Of a stretch of 64,000 bases of DNA, positions 44,773 through 53,880 are shown in pieces. The DNA lies in NCBI GenBank assembly GCA_900544175.1, contig UQUN01000010.1, forward strand, positions 1-64,000, written 5' to 3'. Numbering within the stretch: the stretch's first letter is position 1; each line of letters starts with the position of its first letter. Under the pieces are notes generated by a model. The model was not told where the DNA came from, made no database searches, and saw only the letters and a program-made list of their open reading frames with translations. A program made the position numbers and the translations under genes. Source of the DNA: an uncultured Alistipes sp. GTDB taxonomy: Bacteria > Bacteroidota > Bacteroidia > Bacteroidales > UBA932.

Positions 44773-47094
44773 ATGTATATGGACACATTTTTCACAAATG
44801 TCGAAAAAGCCTATATAGGCTCAAAAAGACACAGGTTTACATCAAACATTCCCTACATTACAGTGGAGAACTTTCCCAAACTGGGAAAATTGACTGCATT
44901 CAGATTCCTGGAGTGGGCGGCAGAACATCCGGAAGGAGTGATAAGCCTGCCTACAGGCAAGACCCCGGAGTACTTCATTGCCTGGGTAAAGAGGATACTT
45001 GCAGAGTGGGACACTAAGGAGGGGGCTGCTTCCAGAGAGGAGAATGGACTGGACGTAAATGTAAAACCAGACTTGAGAGGACTGCATTTCGTACAGATCG
45101 ACGAGTTTTACCCCATCGACCCGAGGCAGCACAACAGCTTTTACAACTACGTTCAGAAATACTATGTGGAGGGTTTCGGACTGGATGCCTCCAAAGGTAT
45201 ATTCATAAACTGCGACAGGATACCTCTCGTGGACGGAAAGCATTTTACGGAAGTGTTTCCCGATGGACGCATAGACCTGAGCCTGCGTTACCGTGAGGCC
45301 AAGAGCGTGGCGGAGCGGATGCAGCAGAAGTCCATTTTCATGATTGACAACTGGTGCGCGGAATATGACCAGGCGGTAAGGGACATGGGTGGCATAGGAT
45401 TTTTCCTCGGCGGTATCGGTCCTGACGGTCATATCGCCTTCAATGTGAGAGGAAGCGACCCTCATTCCACCACACGTCTGACACATACCAATTATGAGAC
45501 GCAGGCTGCATCGGCCAGTGATCTCGGCGGCATAGAGATTTCCAGGACCAAACCGGTGATCACTATAGGTCTTGAGACCATTACCCACAATCAGGATGCA
45601 GTAGCCATAATTTTCGCGGCAGGAGAGGCGAAGGCGCCAGTCGTGGCCGACGCTCTTGAGAAGACTCCTTGCAACCTTTACCCGGCTTCAGTGCTGTCCA
45701 GATTGCCCAATGCAAGATTCTATCTTACAACAGGAGCTGCCTCCATGCTGCATGAGTCGGTCTACCATTATTATGTGGATTCTCCATGGTCTCAGGAAAA
45801 AACCGACAGGGCCGTCATTGACTGCTGCAACAGGATCAACAAGTACGGAGACAAGATCACTCTCGACGACCTCAGGGCAGACGAGTTCTGCAGCATGATA
45901 CCCGGACTGGACGAGAACACCGTGCAGAGTGTTATAGACTCGCTTGCCGGAAAGATAGCGCGCGGAACATCGAACTGGAGCAATGAGGTCTTCTACTACA
46001 CCGGTCCTCACCACGACGACATTCTGCTCGGTCTTCTGCCTCACATACACAGGGTGTCCCGCAATGAGACCAATGAGTCCCATTTTTCCATCATGACCTC
46101 CGGATTCAATGCGGTGACCAACCATTTCCTCATCGATGCGCTTGAGGAGACGCTGAGATTCCTCGATGCCGGGAAAATAGAAATGACGGACTATCCGGAT
46201 TTCTTCGAGAGCGGCTGGAAAGAGAAACGGGAGAAGGACATCTATCACAGCCTTATCAATGTGGCCTCGGGAAATGTCGAGGAACGCAGGAGAGGTCGCG
46301 CACACAGGCTTGTGAGAGACTTCATCGAGATATATGGAGTAAAGAACAAAAAGGAGCTCCGGGACAAGATAACAGATGTTATAGAAGAGACCCGCAGAAG
46401 CTATGACGGGCAGAAGATGTCTGCGGACATCCGGTTGCTGAAGGGCATGATCCGGGAGTTCGAGGAGGAGTTGGTATGGGGCTTCTTCGGTATCAGGAAC
46501 GAGAACGTGCATCATCTCAGACTCGGTTTCTATACTGGCGACATCTTTACGGAGCAGCCCAACCGCGAGCGTGATGTTGTGCCCATCCTCGAGGAGCTGC
46601 GCACAATCAGGCCGACAGTCATAAGCATTGCGTTCGATCCTGAGGGCAGCGGTCCGGATACCCACTACAAAGTGCTTCAGGCCATAGCAGAGGCTATCCG
46701 CGAGTGGGGCAAGGAAGCAGATCTTAGCAATCTCAGGATATGGGGGTACAGAAATGTGTGGTACAGGTTCCTGCCTTCCGAGGCTACGCATATCGTTCCT
46801 GTTTCGCTTAATGCGATGAGTGTATTCGACAATGCGTTCTGCAACTGCTATGCCTCGCAGGTACATGCGGATTTCCCGAGTTATATGCTGGACGGCAAGT
46901 TCAGTGATCTGGCCAAGCTCATCTGGGTGGACCAGCTTTCCAAAGTACAGCACGTGCTCGGCAAGCCGTTCTTCTACCAGAATCCCAGCCCCAGGCTCAG
47001 GACCACTCACGGCCTGCTGTTCTTCAAGGAGATGGGTGTGGATGAGTTCCTGAAATCAGCCCGTGAGCTCCAGAAGTCCATGACCATCATATAG
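44773..47094 (+). CDS. NagB-like / PIG-L deacetylase-like fusion protein
   Basis: A 773-residue two-domain protein. Residues about 20-340 resemble glucosamine-6-phosphate deaminase: SLPTGKTPEYFI near 56, IDEFYP with D110, and GGIGPDGHIAFN with D218 and H220. The position matching the catalytic Glu148 of E. coli NagB is V225, so the deaminase reaction may be altered. Residues about 400-760 resemble zinc-dependent PIG-L/LmbE deacetylases, with H413-H414-D415-D416 in place of the usual HPDD and a later DTHYKVLQA that could supply the third zinc ligand. Such fusions in Bacteroidota are usually annotated as amino-sugar enzymes, where deacetylation would precede deamination. A second ATG two codons in is also possible. 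Confidence 0.88.
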   Translation: MYMDTFFTNVEKAYIGSKRHRFTSNIPYITVENFPKLGKLTAFRFLEWAAEHPEGVISLPTGKTPEYFIAWVKRILAEWDTKEGAASREENGLDVNVKPDLRGLHFVQIDEFYPIDPRQHNSFYNYVQKYYVEGFGLDASKGIFINCDRIPLVDGKHFTEVFPDGRIDLSLRYREAKSVAERMQQKSIFMIDNWCAEYDQAVRDMGGIGFFLGGIGPDGHIAFNVRGSDPHSTTRLTHTNYETQAASASDLGGIEISRTKPVITIGLETITHNQDAVAIIFAAGEAKAPVVADALEKTPCNLYPASVLSRLPNARFYLTTGAASMLHESVYHYYVDSPWSQEKTDRAVIDCCNRINKYGDKITLDDLRADEFCSMIPGLDENTVQSVIDSLAGKIARGTSNWSNEVFYYTGPHHDDILLGLLPHIHRVSRNETNESHFSIMTSGFNAVTNHFLIDALEETLRFLDAGKIEMTDYPDFFESGWKEKREKDIYHSLINVASGNVEERRRGRAHRLVRDFIEIYGVKNKKELRDKITDVIEETRRSYDGQKMSADIRLLKGMIREFEEELVWGFFGIRNENVHHLRLGFYTGDIFTEQPNRERDVVPILEELRTIRPTVISIAFDPEGSGPDTHYKVLQAIAEAIREWGKEADLSNLRIWGYRNVWYRFLPSEATHIVPVSLNAMSVFDNAFCNCYASQVHADFPSYMLDGKFSDLAKLIWVDQLSKVQHVLGKPFFYQNPSPRLRTTHGLLFFKEMGVDEFLKSARELQKSMTII

Positions 47095-47109
47095 CATTTG
47101 CTGTACGAC

Positions 47110-47781
47110 ATGAGATATCCCGTCCTTATACTGCTTGTCTTGAGCATTTTCCTTTCGGATATGAGCGCTCAGGACATACATGATGGGGACGGGATGTTCA
47201 TGCAATATATCGTAGAAAAGGGAGATACGGTCTACATAGACCAGCTCGATACTCTCTACAAGACTGCCAGGCGCAAGAAAAAGAGCAAGGAGTGGAGGAG
47301 GTATTCGAGACTGGTGCACAATTTTGCAAAAGCATATCCTTACGCTCTTCTGGCTGAGGAAAAACTCAGGGAGGCAGATTCGACCATTATTGCCGGAGAC
47401 ATGAACCGCAGACAGAAGAACCGTTACGTGAACATTCTGCAGGATGAGCTTTTCGACGTGTTCGAAAAGCCTCTGCGCAATCTTACGGTAAGTCAGGGAA
47501 AGCTGTTGCTCAGGCTTATCGACAGGCAGACGGGCATTACGTCCTACGAAATCATCAAGGACTACAAGGGAAAGGCAGCCGCTGGATTCTGGCAAGGTAT
47601 AGCCAAATTGTTCGGGTCCGACATGAAACGGCCGTACGACCCTCTTGGGGAGGACAGGCAGACCGAGGAACTGGTCGCATTGTATCAGAAAGGGGAGTTC
47701 AACAGGCTGTACAGGTCGATTTTCGGCAGAAGCATGCCGGAACCGGTGGTCAGATCCCGTCTGGATGTCCGTCAGCAATGA
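47110..47781 (+). CDS. DUF4294 family protein
   Basis: A 223-residue protein from the ATG at 47110; a TTG four codons upstream would also be in frame but gives a poorer signal peptide. The N-terminus (MRYPVLILLVLSIFLSDMSAQ) is a signal peptide. The family core is WRRYSRLVHNFAKAYPYA near residues 62-79, followed by a conserved YEIIKDYKGKAAAGFWQG segment. The function is unknown; the family is limited to Bacteroidota and is probably periplasmic. It follows the NagB/PIG-L gene closely and its 3' end overlaps the convergent lpxH gene by 32 bases. Confidence 0.87.
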   Translation: MRYPVLILLVLSIFLSDMSAQDIHDGDGMFMQYIVEKGDTVYIDQLDTLYKTARRKKKSKEWRRYSRLVHNFAKAYPYALLAEEKLREADSTIIAGDMNRRQKNRYVNILQDELFDVFEKPLRNLTVSQGKLLLRLIDRQTGITSYEIIKDYKGKAAAGFWQGIAKLFGSDMKRPYDPLGEDRQTEELVALYQKGEFNRLYRSIFGRSMPEPVVRSRLDVRQQ

Positions 47782-48544
47782 CCCGCAGCTCTCCGTCCGA
47801 GAATACTGCGTATTCGCCTCCGTCCACCCAGCATCCCAGAATATACATTCTTCCGCCTGAGGGAATATCGATTTCTCCTGGTGTGTGGTAGTGTCCGTAT
47901 ATATAATAGTCTATGCAGCGTCCGCCGTGTGCGGCCCTGTAGTCTTTCCCGAATGAGTCGGAATATTTGTACAGCGGCTCGTCCTTGCCACGGAACACAT
48001 AGACGCCTGCGTTCTCGGGAGAGTTCTTCATCTTTCTGGAATGGCCGGCCCATGCGTACCCGAGCCCGAAGGCCCACCTCGGATGCAGCGAACTGAACAG
48101 AATTTGCAGAAACCGGTTGTGGAAAGCCCATCTGATGACGCGGAACATAGTGTCAGTCCTGCCGAGACCGTCTCCGTGCCCTATACAGAAGACGCGCCCG
48201 CCGATTTCGGCCACATAAGGTTGCGTCAGTACGGTCATACCTATCTCACGCTCGAAATAGTCGTAGACCCAGACATCGTGGTTGCCCCTCATGAAATAGA
48301 CCTTGACACCGCTGTCGCATAGTCTGGCCAGCGCACCGAGGGCCCGTGTATGTCCTCTCGGGATCACATGGCGGTACTCGTACCAGAAATCGAAAATGTC
48401 TCCCAGCAGGTATACTGCCCCGGCCTTCTCTGCGGCGATTCTGTCAAGAAGCGACACGAAACGGGCCTCAAGTGCCGCCTTGTCGCAGAAAGCGGCACCG
48501 AGATGCACGTCCGAGATGAAATAGCACTTGCCGCCCGAATCCAT
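47750..48544 (-). CDS. lpxH: UDP-2,3-diacylglucosamine diphosphatase LpxH
   Basis: A 264-residue calcineurin-like phosphoesterase that hydrolyses UDP-2,3-diacylglucosamine to lipid X in lipid A synthesis. Metal-binding motifs run in order: SDVHLG near residue 10, GDIFDFW near 48, RGNHDVW near 87, GHGDG near 120 and GHYHTPGE near 218. It lies directly downstream of uppP with a 13-base gap, so both may be in the ftsX-DUF3098-uppP-lpxH transcript. Its stop codon lies inside the convergent DUF4294 gene. Confidence 0.93.
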   Translation of the reverse strand: MDSGGKCYFISDVHLGAAFCDKAALEARFVSLLDRIAAEKAGAVYLLGDIFDFWYEYRHVIPRGHTRALGALARLCDSGVKVYFMRGNHDVWVYDYFEREIGMTVLTQPYVAEIGGRVFCIGHGDGLGRTDTMFRVIRWAFHNRFLQILFSSLHPRWAFGLGYAWAGHSRKMKNSPENAGVYVFRGKDEPLYKYSDSFGKDYRAAHGGRCIDYYIYGHYHTPGEIDIPSGGRMYILGCWVDGGEYAVFSDGELRVIADGHPDGI

Positions 48545-48557
48545 GTCCAGCAGGCTG

Positions 48558-49385
48558 TTATTTGAAGAATTCGAACACGAAGCAGAAAACGGCGGCGGCG
48601 CAGCAGTATATTGCGAAATAGCGGAGTCTGGCTTTCTGTACGATGCGGATCATCCAGCGGCATGCCGCATAGCCTGATACAAAGGCAGTCAGTGTCCCGA
48701 GAGTAAGCGAAAGAGCCGAGATTCCTGATTCGGAAGTCGAAAGGTCCCCGCTGACCAGCTGGAGAAACGCCTCCCCGAGAATGGGAATCATAACCATGAG
48801 GAACGAGAACTGGGCCATCGAACTTTTTTTCACGCCGAGCATCAGACCAGTGGAAATAGTCGTGCCTGAACGTGACAGTCCGGGAAGTACGGCGCATGCC
48901 TGCGACAGACCGATAATGAAGGCATCCAGAAAACTGACTTCCCTGCCAGGCTCCTTTCCCTCGGCAGCTGCCCTGCGCGCCTGACGGTTGGACAGGTATT
49001 CGCCCAGTGTGAGCAGCACGGCCGTGAGAAGCAGCATGGAGCCTACTATTACAAGGCCGGAGCCGAACACTGCCTCCACCTCATCCTTGAAGAAGACGCC
49101 TACCACAAACACCGGTATCATGGATACGCATATTTTCAGGAAATACTGAGTCTGCTGGTTGTACTTGAACTTGAATACACCGCTGATTATGTTCCAGATC
49201 TCCTTTCGGAAAGCGACTATCGTGCTGAGCACTGTCGCGGCATGTACAGCGACCTCGAAACTCAGATTGTCAGCATCTATGCCGAAAATGGCCTTGAATA
49301 TGGTCAGATGACCGCTGCTGCTCACAGGAAGGAATTCTGTGAGCCCCTGGATAAGGCCCAGGACTACTGCTTGAAACCATTCCAT
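48558..49385 (-). CDS. uppP: Undecaprenyl-diphosphatase UppP
   Basis: A 275-residue integral membrane enzyme (BacA type) that recycles the undecaprenyl carrier of peptidoglycan synthesis. The two family signatures are present: [13 protein letters not shown] near residues 14-26 and [10 protein letters not shown] near 165-174. About seven to eight hydrophobic helices are visible. It lies five bases after the DUF3098 gene and precedes lpxH, a common envelope-biogenesis order in Bacteroidota. Confidence 0.97.
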   Translation of the reverse strand: MEWFQAVVLGLIQGLTEFLPVSSSGHLTIFKAIFGIDADNLSFEVAVHAATVLSTIVAFRKEIWNIISGVFKFKYNQQTQYFLKICVSMIPVFVVGVFFKDEVEAVFGSGLVIVGSMLLLTAVLLTLGEYLSNRQARRAAAEGKEPGREVSFLDAFIIGLSQACAVLPGLSRSGTTISTGLMLGVKKSSMAQFSFLMVMIPILGEAFLQLVSGDLSTSESGISALSLTLGTLTAFVSGYAACRWMIRIVQKARLRYFAIYCCAAAVFCFVFEFFK

Positions 49386-49390
49386 AGGGA

Positions 49391-49630
49391 TTACTTTTTA
49401 TTGAACAGTCTTATGGGTCTGCGTCTGAGCAGGACAACCAACTCCGTTACAGCACCGAGCAGTATGAGAAACGGTGCGACATACATTCTTGTGAAGCTGA
49501 AAATAGCATAGCTGAATTCTTCCGGACTGTCGGATCCTCCTCCCAGCATCAGAAGATAGCCCAGTATCATGATCCCCAGACCGGCGGCCAGATACTTGAC
49601 ATTCTCACGAGGTATTGCGAATTTATCCAT
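49391..49630 (-). CDS. DUF3098 small membrane protein
   Basis: A 79-residue protein of the DUF3098 family. It has two membrane segments ([19 protein letters not shown] and [15 protein letters not shown]) and a basic C-terminal end. It lies between ftsX (11 bases upstream) and uppP (5 bases downstream). That position is conserved in many Bacteroidota and suggests a link to cell division or cell-wall growth, but its function is unknown. Confidence 0.9.
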   Translation of the reverse strand: MDKFAIPRENVKYLAAGLGIMILGYLLMLGGGSDSPEEFSYAIFSFTRMYVAPFLILLGAVTELVVLLRRRPIRLFNKK

Positions 49631-49641
49631 TTTCTTTTTAT

Positions 49642-50520
49642 TTAGTAATACAATTCATTTCTGGTCAACGAAATCATGCCTCTGACTCCGACTGCTGTCG
49701 AAAGCATGCATATCAGGACTCCCAGCACTATCACGCCGACCGTCACGGCTGCGAGCAGCATGGCGTCGAACAGGGAGAACAACTGGTAGAACTCATTGCG
49801 GACGAGATACAGGGATCCCAGGATGAGCACGTCGGCTACAGCTCCGGAAATAAGACCCTGGAAAAAGGCCTGTCCTATGAACGGCCTTGATATGAAGCCT
49901 TTTGTCGCGCCCACGAGGCGCATCGCATGTATCGTGAAGCGTTTGGAATATACGTTGAGGCGTACGGTATTGTTGATGAGTACCACAGAGATGAAAAGCA
50001 GCAGGAGTACGAATACGCCGGCAACCATGCCTATCTTCTCGATATTGGCGTTAAGCAGTTCCACCAGCGACTGCTGGTATACCACATCCTCCACTTGAGG
50101 GAAACCGCGCAGCGAGGTCTCGATTGACTGAAGGCTGTCTGTGGATATGTATCCGGCCGGCACCTGAAGCTCTATGGACACCGGTACCGGATTGACCTCG
50201 AAGACGTCCATGAAGTCCTCTCCGAGTATTTCCTTCATCTCCTCCACGCCTTCTTCCTTGGTGATGATTCTGATGCCGCGTACAAAAGGCTTGTCTTCAA
50301 GGTTGTCTGCGAGGTCAGAGGCGTCGGCCTCGTCAGCTTCCACATTGAGCACGGCCGTCACGGTGATGTTCTCCTTGAAATAGTTCGACACAGAACGGGC
50401 GTTGACAGCCAGTACACCCACCATTCCGACAAGGAACAGTACGAGACTGATACTGGCCACTGATGAGAAATAGGATCTCAACAGTCTTCTGTACAGTATG
50501 TTACCCTCGTTTCCAGCCAT
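49642..50520 (-). CDS. ftsX: Cell division protein FtsX
   Basis: About 292 residues from the ATG at 50520; a TTG two codons upstream is less likely. It has one N-terminal membrane helix, a periplasmic loop (about residues 55-160, EGVEEMKEILGEDF and VPVSIELQVP segments), then three C-terminal helices with the FtsX signature RLVGATKGFISRPFI near 215-229. FtsX pairs with the ATPase FtsE to activate peptidoglycan hydrolases at the septum. ftsE is not adjacent. First gene of the ftsX-DUF3098-uppP-lpxH group, with a TATCTTTG promoter. Confidence 0.94.
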   Translation of the reverse strand: MAGNEGNILYRRLLRSYFSSVASISLVLFLVGMVGVLAVNARSVSNYFKENITVTAVLNVEADEADASDLADNLEDKPFVRGIRIITKEEGVEEMKEILGEDFMDVFEVNPVPVSIELQVPAGYISTDSLQSIETSLRGFPQVEDVVYQQSLVELLNANIEKIGMVAGVFVLLLLFISVVLINNTVRLNVYSKRFTIHAMRLVGATKGFISRPFIGQAFFQGLISGAVADVLILGSLYLVRNEFYQLFSLFDAMLLAAVTVGVIVLGVLICMLSTAVGVRGMISLTRNELYY

Positions 50521-50543
50521 TGGCAAGTTTCTTATAAATCCTC

Positions 50544-50551
50544 CAAAGATA
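50544..50551 (-). promoter_or_regulatory. -7 box (TATCTTTG) for ftsX
   Basis: The minus strand reads TATCTTTG 24 bases before the ftsX start. It is back to back with the box at 50586. Confidence 0.7.
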
Positions 50552-50585
50552 AATAAAAAGATAATTAATTTAGATTTTTTATTAT

Positions 50586-50593
50586 TATATTTG
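50586..50593 (+). promoter_or_regulatory. -7 box (TATATTTG) for the GT5-like gene
   Basis: TATATTTG lies 17 bases before the ATG at 50611. A second ATG at 50600 is out of frame and leads to nothing. Confidence 0.7.
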
Positions 50594-50610
50594 CAAAAAA
50601 TGTATCTGAA

Positions 50611-51432
50611 ATGGAAGATCCCAGAAGAGTTTTATTCGTCAATTCGGAGATTTACCCCTATATGCCGGAGAGCACCATCTCCATCGTAGGCAGGTACCTG
50701 CCTCAGGGAATACAGGAATCGGGCAAGGAAATAAGAACTTTCATGCCCCGCTACGGATGCATCAATGAACGGCGCAATCAGTTGCACGAGGTGATCAGAC
50801 TCTCTGGAATGAATATGGTTATCAATGATATAGACCGACCGTTGGTCATCAAGGTGGCGTCCATATCCTCAGCCAGAATGCAGGTCTACTTCATCGACAA
50901 CGATGACTATTTCCACAGAAAGTCGGTATATGAGGATGCTGACGGGAATTTCATGGAAGACAATGACGAAAGGGCCATATTCTTCGCACGAGGTATTCTG
51001 GAGACGGTCAAGAAGCTGAGATGGAGACCTGACATCATACATTGTTCTGGATGGATTTCCCATCTTGTGCCGCTGTATCTTAAGAAAGCATACAAGAACG
51101 ACCCCATTTTCTCCGATACGAAAGTTGTCATTTCCACCTACAACGAGTACATGGACCGTCATTTCGACCCGGCCATGAAGGGAAAGGTGCCTGTTGCCGG
51201 GATCAAGGCCAAGGATGTGGAACTGCTGAAGGACCCTACTGGCATAAATCTTGCAAAATTGGCGATACAGTATGCAGATGCCGTCATAATAGGCTCCGAG
51301 GAGACGGATCCGGAACTTGCCGCATTCATCGAATCCAGGAAGATAGCAGTGCTTCCCTATACGCCTGTAGACCATCCTGACGGCACATACATCAGTAAGT
51401 ACAACGAATTTTACGACAAACTGATAGACTGA
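50611..51432 (+). CDS. Glycogen/starch synthase-like protein (N-terminal GT5 domain only)
   Basis: A 273-residue protein resembling only the N-terminal Rossmann half of GT5 glycogen synthases: VLFVNSEIYPYMPES, FMPRYGCIN, VYFIDNDDYFHR and DIIHCSGWISHLVPLYLK. The K-x-G-G-L nucleotide-sugar loop is replaced (STISIVG), and the whole C-terminal catalytic half is missing, so it is unlikely to make glycogen. The following DUF4270 lipoprotein starts one base after its stop, an association I recall from many Bacteroidota. Function unknown; possibly sugar binding or regulatory. Confidence 0.88.
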   Translation: MEDPRRVLFVNSEIYPYMPESTISIVGRYLPQGIQESGKEIRTFMPRYGCINERRNQLHEVIRLSGMNMVINDIDRPLVIKVASISSARMQVYFIDNDDYFHRKSVYEDADGNFMEDNDERAIFFARGILETVKKLRWRPDIIHCSGWISHLVPLYLKKAYKNDPIFSDTKVVISTYNEYMDRHFDPAMKGKVPVAGIKAKDVELLKDPTGINLAKLAIQYADAVIIGSEETDPELAAFIESRKIAVLPYTPVDHPDGTYISKYNEFYDKLID

Positions 51433-51433
51433 G

Positions 51434-52795
51434 ATGTCATTGAAGAAAGTAACCGCAGCAGTTGCAGGAGCGTTCCTGGCCCTGCTGCTCCCTCTGTCCT
51501 GTGTCGAGAATGACAGGGCCATGGGTGAAGGACTGCTGCCAGGGCCGTCGATCCTGCATCTGGGCGTAAAGACATTCGACCTCCCTCTTACAGTCAGGTC
51601 AAGTGATTCCGTGCAGGCTGCAAACGTGGTCAAGATGCTCGTCGGCACTATGACTGACCCTGTATTCGGGACGGTGGTGTGCAATGCGGCGTCATACATC
51701 CTTCCTTATTCGGATTCGACCGATTTCGGAGAGAATCCGGAACTTAGGTCGGCGTACATAGCGCTGTCCGTCGATTCGACATACTATATTGACCAGAACC
51801 AGCAGGGCATACATCAGAGAATACGCATATACAAGATGAAATCCCGTCTCGGAGACTCGCTGGGATTCTGCAATTCCATATCCCCGGACGATTACTATCC
51901 GGAGCCTATCACCGACAGTGACCCCGTGATATACGGTACCGGAGAGATAAGGATAGGACTTAAGGACGAATTCGCGCGTGAACTGCTGGACACCACTCCC
52001 GAGGAATTCGGAGACACGGACCTTTTCCTTGAAAGGATTCCCGGATTCTACATAGAGACGGAGCCTCCGCTCGGTACAGGTGAAGGAGGAAGACTCAATG
52101 AGATACGGCTTGGGAATTCCACAATAGTGGTCAATTATACTTATAACGACCAGGATAATGGAATATCCCGGGATACCACCGAGTCATTCGCTTTCGGATA
52201 CAACACGGCCTTCAATTACTTCAGCACAGGGTCTTCCGGCCTGCAGACCGATGAACCCTCGGATTCGCTGTATCTTGAAGGATTGTCAGGAGTCAAGCCG
52301 CACGTATCGGCGTCTGCTCTCAAGGAGATGATAAGCGCATGGATCGCCGAGGAACGTCTCGGGGACTACACGCTCATCATATCAAGGGCTGAGCTTGTTC
52401 TGCCATATGAGATGCCAGAGGATTTCTCGCGGTTTGACCTCGAGCATCCGGCTTCAATCTATGCGTTCACGTCCGTTCCTTGGGCTACTGACAGTACGAA
52501 GTACCTGACCATGCTCCCGGAACTGTCGGAGACAGAAAACAAAGGCGAGATCAACAGGTCTCTTTCCCATTACAGCATGGATATCACTTCCTACGTCCAG
52601 AATCTGGTCAATATGGACGTTCAGGACATAGACGCGTCTATGGACCTGTGGCTCGCGCCTCTTACATATCGAACCAATATACTGAACGAGACGCATTACG
52701 AGTTCGACAACTACAATTACAAGAAGATTATTCTTAACGGTCCGTCATCTGAGAGAAAGCCTGCTCTTACTATTACCTACGGGCTGATGGAGTAA
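51434..52795 (+). CDS. DUF4270 lipoprotein
   Basis: A 453-residue lipoprotein (lipobox LSC, C23) of the DUF4270 family. It is a beta-rich secreted protein with SDSVQAANVVKMLVGTMTDPVFG near its start, where a recently named family trait (early D-P-V-F-G) is visible. A C-terminal TNILNETHYEFDNYNYKKIILNGP segment closes it. The role is unknown. It is translationally coupled to the GT5-like gene, with one base between them. Confidence 0.85.
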   Translation: MSLKKVTAAVAGAFLALLLPLSCVENDRAMGEGLLPGPSILHLGVKTFDLPLTVRSSDSVQAANVVKMLVGTMTDPVFGTVVCNAASYILPYSDSTDFGENPELRSAYIALSVDSTYYIDQNQQGIHQRIRIYKMKSRLGDSLGFCNSISPDDYYPEPITDSDPVIYGTGEIRIGLKDEFARELLDTTPEEFGDTDLFLERIPGFYIETEPPLGTGEGGRLNEIRLGNSTIVVNYTYNDQDNGISRDTTESFAFGYNTAFNYFSTGSSGLQTDEPSDSLYLEGLSGVKPHVSASALKEMISAWIAEERLGDYTLIISRAELVLPYEMPEDFSRFDLEHPASIYAFTSVPWATDSTKYLTMLPELSETENKGEINRSLSHYSMDITSYVQNLVNMDVQDIDASMDLWLAPLTYRTNILNETHYEFDNYNYKKIILNGPSSERKPALTITYGLME

Positions 52796-52833
52796 CGGTC
52801 CGGGAAACGTGGGTCCCTGTGGGCGTGCCTGCT

Positions 52834-52879
52834 AAAAAAAAGGGCTAAAGCGCGGGAATGAATCCCTTCGCTATAACCC
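52834..52879 (-). terminator. Rho-independent terminator of acpP
   Basis: On the minus strand a stem of about 14 pairs (52879-52863 with 52858-52842) is followed by eight consecutive T. It lies 51 bases past the acpP stop. Confidence 0.88.
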
Positions 52880-52929
52880 GTCTGACCGGGCATATGGGCC
52901 GGTCTTCAGTCTGGTTTTCGCTCTGCGAG

Positions 52930-53166
52930 CTATTTGGTATGCTCTTCGATATAATCGATGGCTTCGCCTACCTTGGAAATCTTTTCGGCTGCATCATCAG
53001 GTATCTCGATGTTGAATTTCTTCTCAAATTCCATGATGAGCTCAACTGTATCGAGAGAGTCAGCACCTAAATCATTTGTAAAACTTGCATCGCGTGTTAC
53101 TTCGCTTTCATCAACACCGAGTTTGTTGACGATGATGGCTGTTACTTCAGAAACAATATCTGCCAT
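52930..53166 (-). CDS. acpP: Acyl carrier protein
   Basis: A 78-residue ACP. The phosphopantetheine serine lies in [12 protein letters not shown] near residue 37. The length and acidic helix pattern are standard. It carries acyl chains for fatty-acid and lipid A synthesis. It has its own terminator and a near-consensus -7 box (TTAGTTTG at 53211-53218 on the minus strand), so it is a single-gene unit. In many Bacteroidota acpP is followed by fabF and rnc; here it is not. Confidence 0.98.
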   Translation of the reverse strand: MADIVSEVTAIIVNKLGVDESEVTRDASFTNDLGADSLDTVELIMEFEKKFNIEIPDDAAEKISKVGEAIDYIEEHTK

Positions 53167-53249
53167 GGTCTAAATTTTAGTTAATAATTAGTTTTAAAAT
53201 AAATTTGCTGCAAACTAACATATAATTTTTTAAATAATGAAATTTTTAT

Positions 53250-53257
53250 GAACTTTG
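53250..53257 (+). promoter_or_regulatory. Near-consensus -7 box (GAACTTTG) for purN and the bio genes
   Basis: GAACTTTG departs from TAnnTTTG at one base. If used, the transcript starts near 53262, so the in-frame ATG at 53248 would not be transcribed. This favours the purN start at 53281. Confidence 0.45.
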
Positions 53258-53280
53258 CAAGAATACAAACCCTTTGTAAA

Positions 53281-53880
53281 ATGGGAGAAAAAATACCGAA
53301 TATCGTCATATTTGCTTCAGGATCAGGTACAAACGCCGAGAATATAATTTTGTGGTCAAAGAGTAGGGAAACTTACCGTGTCAAGGCCGTGTTCTGCAAC
53401 CGCAAGGATGCATTCGTGCTGACAAGGGCGGAAAGGCTGGGAATACCTTATTATACGTTCACAGCTGCTGATTTCAGAGACAACAAGTTGGCTGGCAGTG
53501 ACGGACGCATATTGACAGACGTGCTTGCAGAGCTTGGAACGGATTATATCATACTTGCCGGTTTCCTCCTCAAGGTGCCCGGGTATCTGCTGGAGGCATA
53601 TCCGGGAAGGATCCTGAACATCCATCCGGCTCTTCTTCCGGCTTACGGAGGCAAGGGTATGTACGGTGACAATGTTCACAGGGCTGTTATTGCTGCCGGA
53701 GAGAAAGAATCCGGTATAACCATACATGTTGTCGACGATCAGTATGACCATGGCCGTATAATCTATCAGGCCAGATGCCGGATAGCTCCGGAGGACACTC
53801 CCGAGACCCTGTTCGCGAAGGTACATGAGCTGGAAAGTGCATACCCGCAAGTCATAGAGAATTTCATACAGTCAAGATGA
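53281..53880 (+). CDS. purN: Phosphoribosylglycinamide formyltransferase
   Basis: A 199-residue PurN from the ATG at 53281 (MGEKIPNIVIFASGSGTNAE). The upstream ATG at 53248 overlaps the likely promoter, and PurN proteins normally begin just before this beta strand. It transfers the formyl group of 10-formyl-THF to GAR in purine synthesis. Active-site segments are FASGSGTN, ILNIHPALLPAYGGKGMYG and the aspartate in VDDQYDHG. Its stop overlaps the bioB start (ATGA), so it heads the biotin operon. Confidence 0.95.
   Translation: MGEKIPNIVIFASGSGTNAENIILWSKSRETYRVKAVFCNRKDAFVLTRAERLGIPYYTFTAADFRDNKLAGSDGRILTDVLAELGTDYIILAGFLLKVPGYLLEAYPGRILNIHPALLPAYGGKGMYGDNVHRAVIAAGEKESGITIHVVDDQYDHGRIIYQARCRIAPEDTPETLFAKVHELESAYPQVIENFIQSR

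Noticed and set aside
45688..47010. 440-codon minus-strand open frame opposite the NagB/PIG-L gene
   Set aside because: Shadow; the plus-strand motifs are unmistakable.
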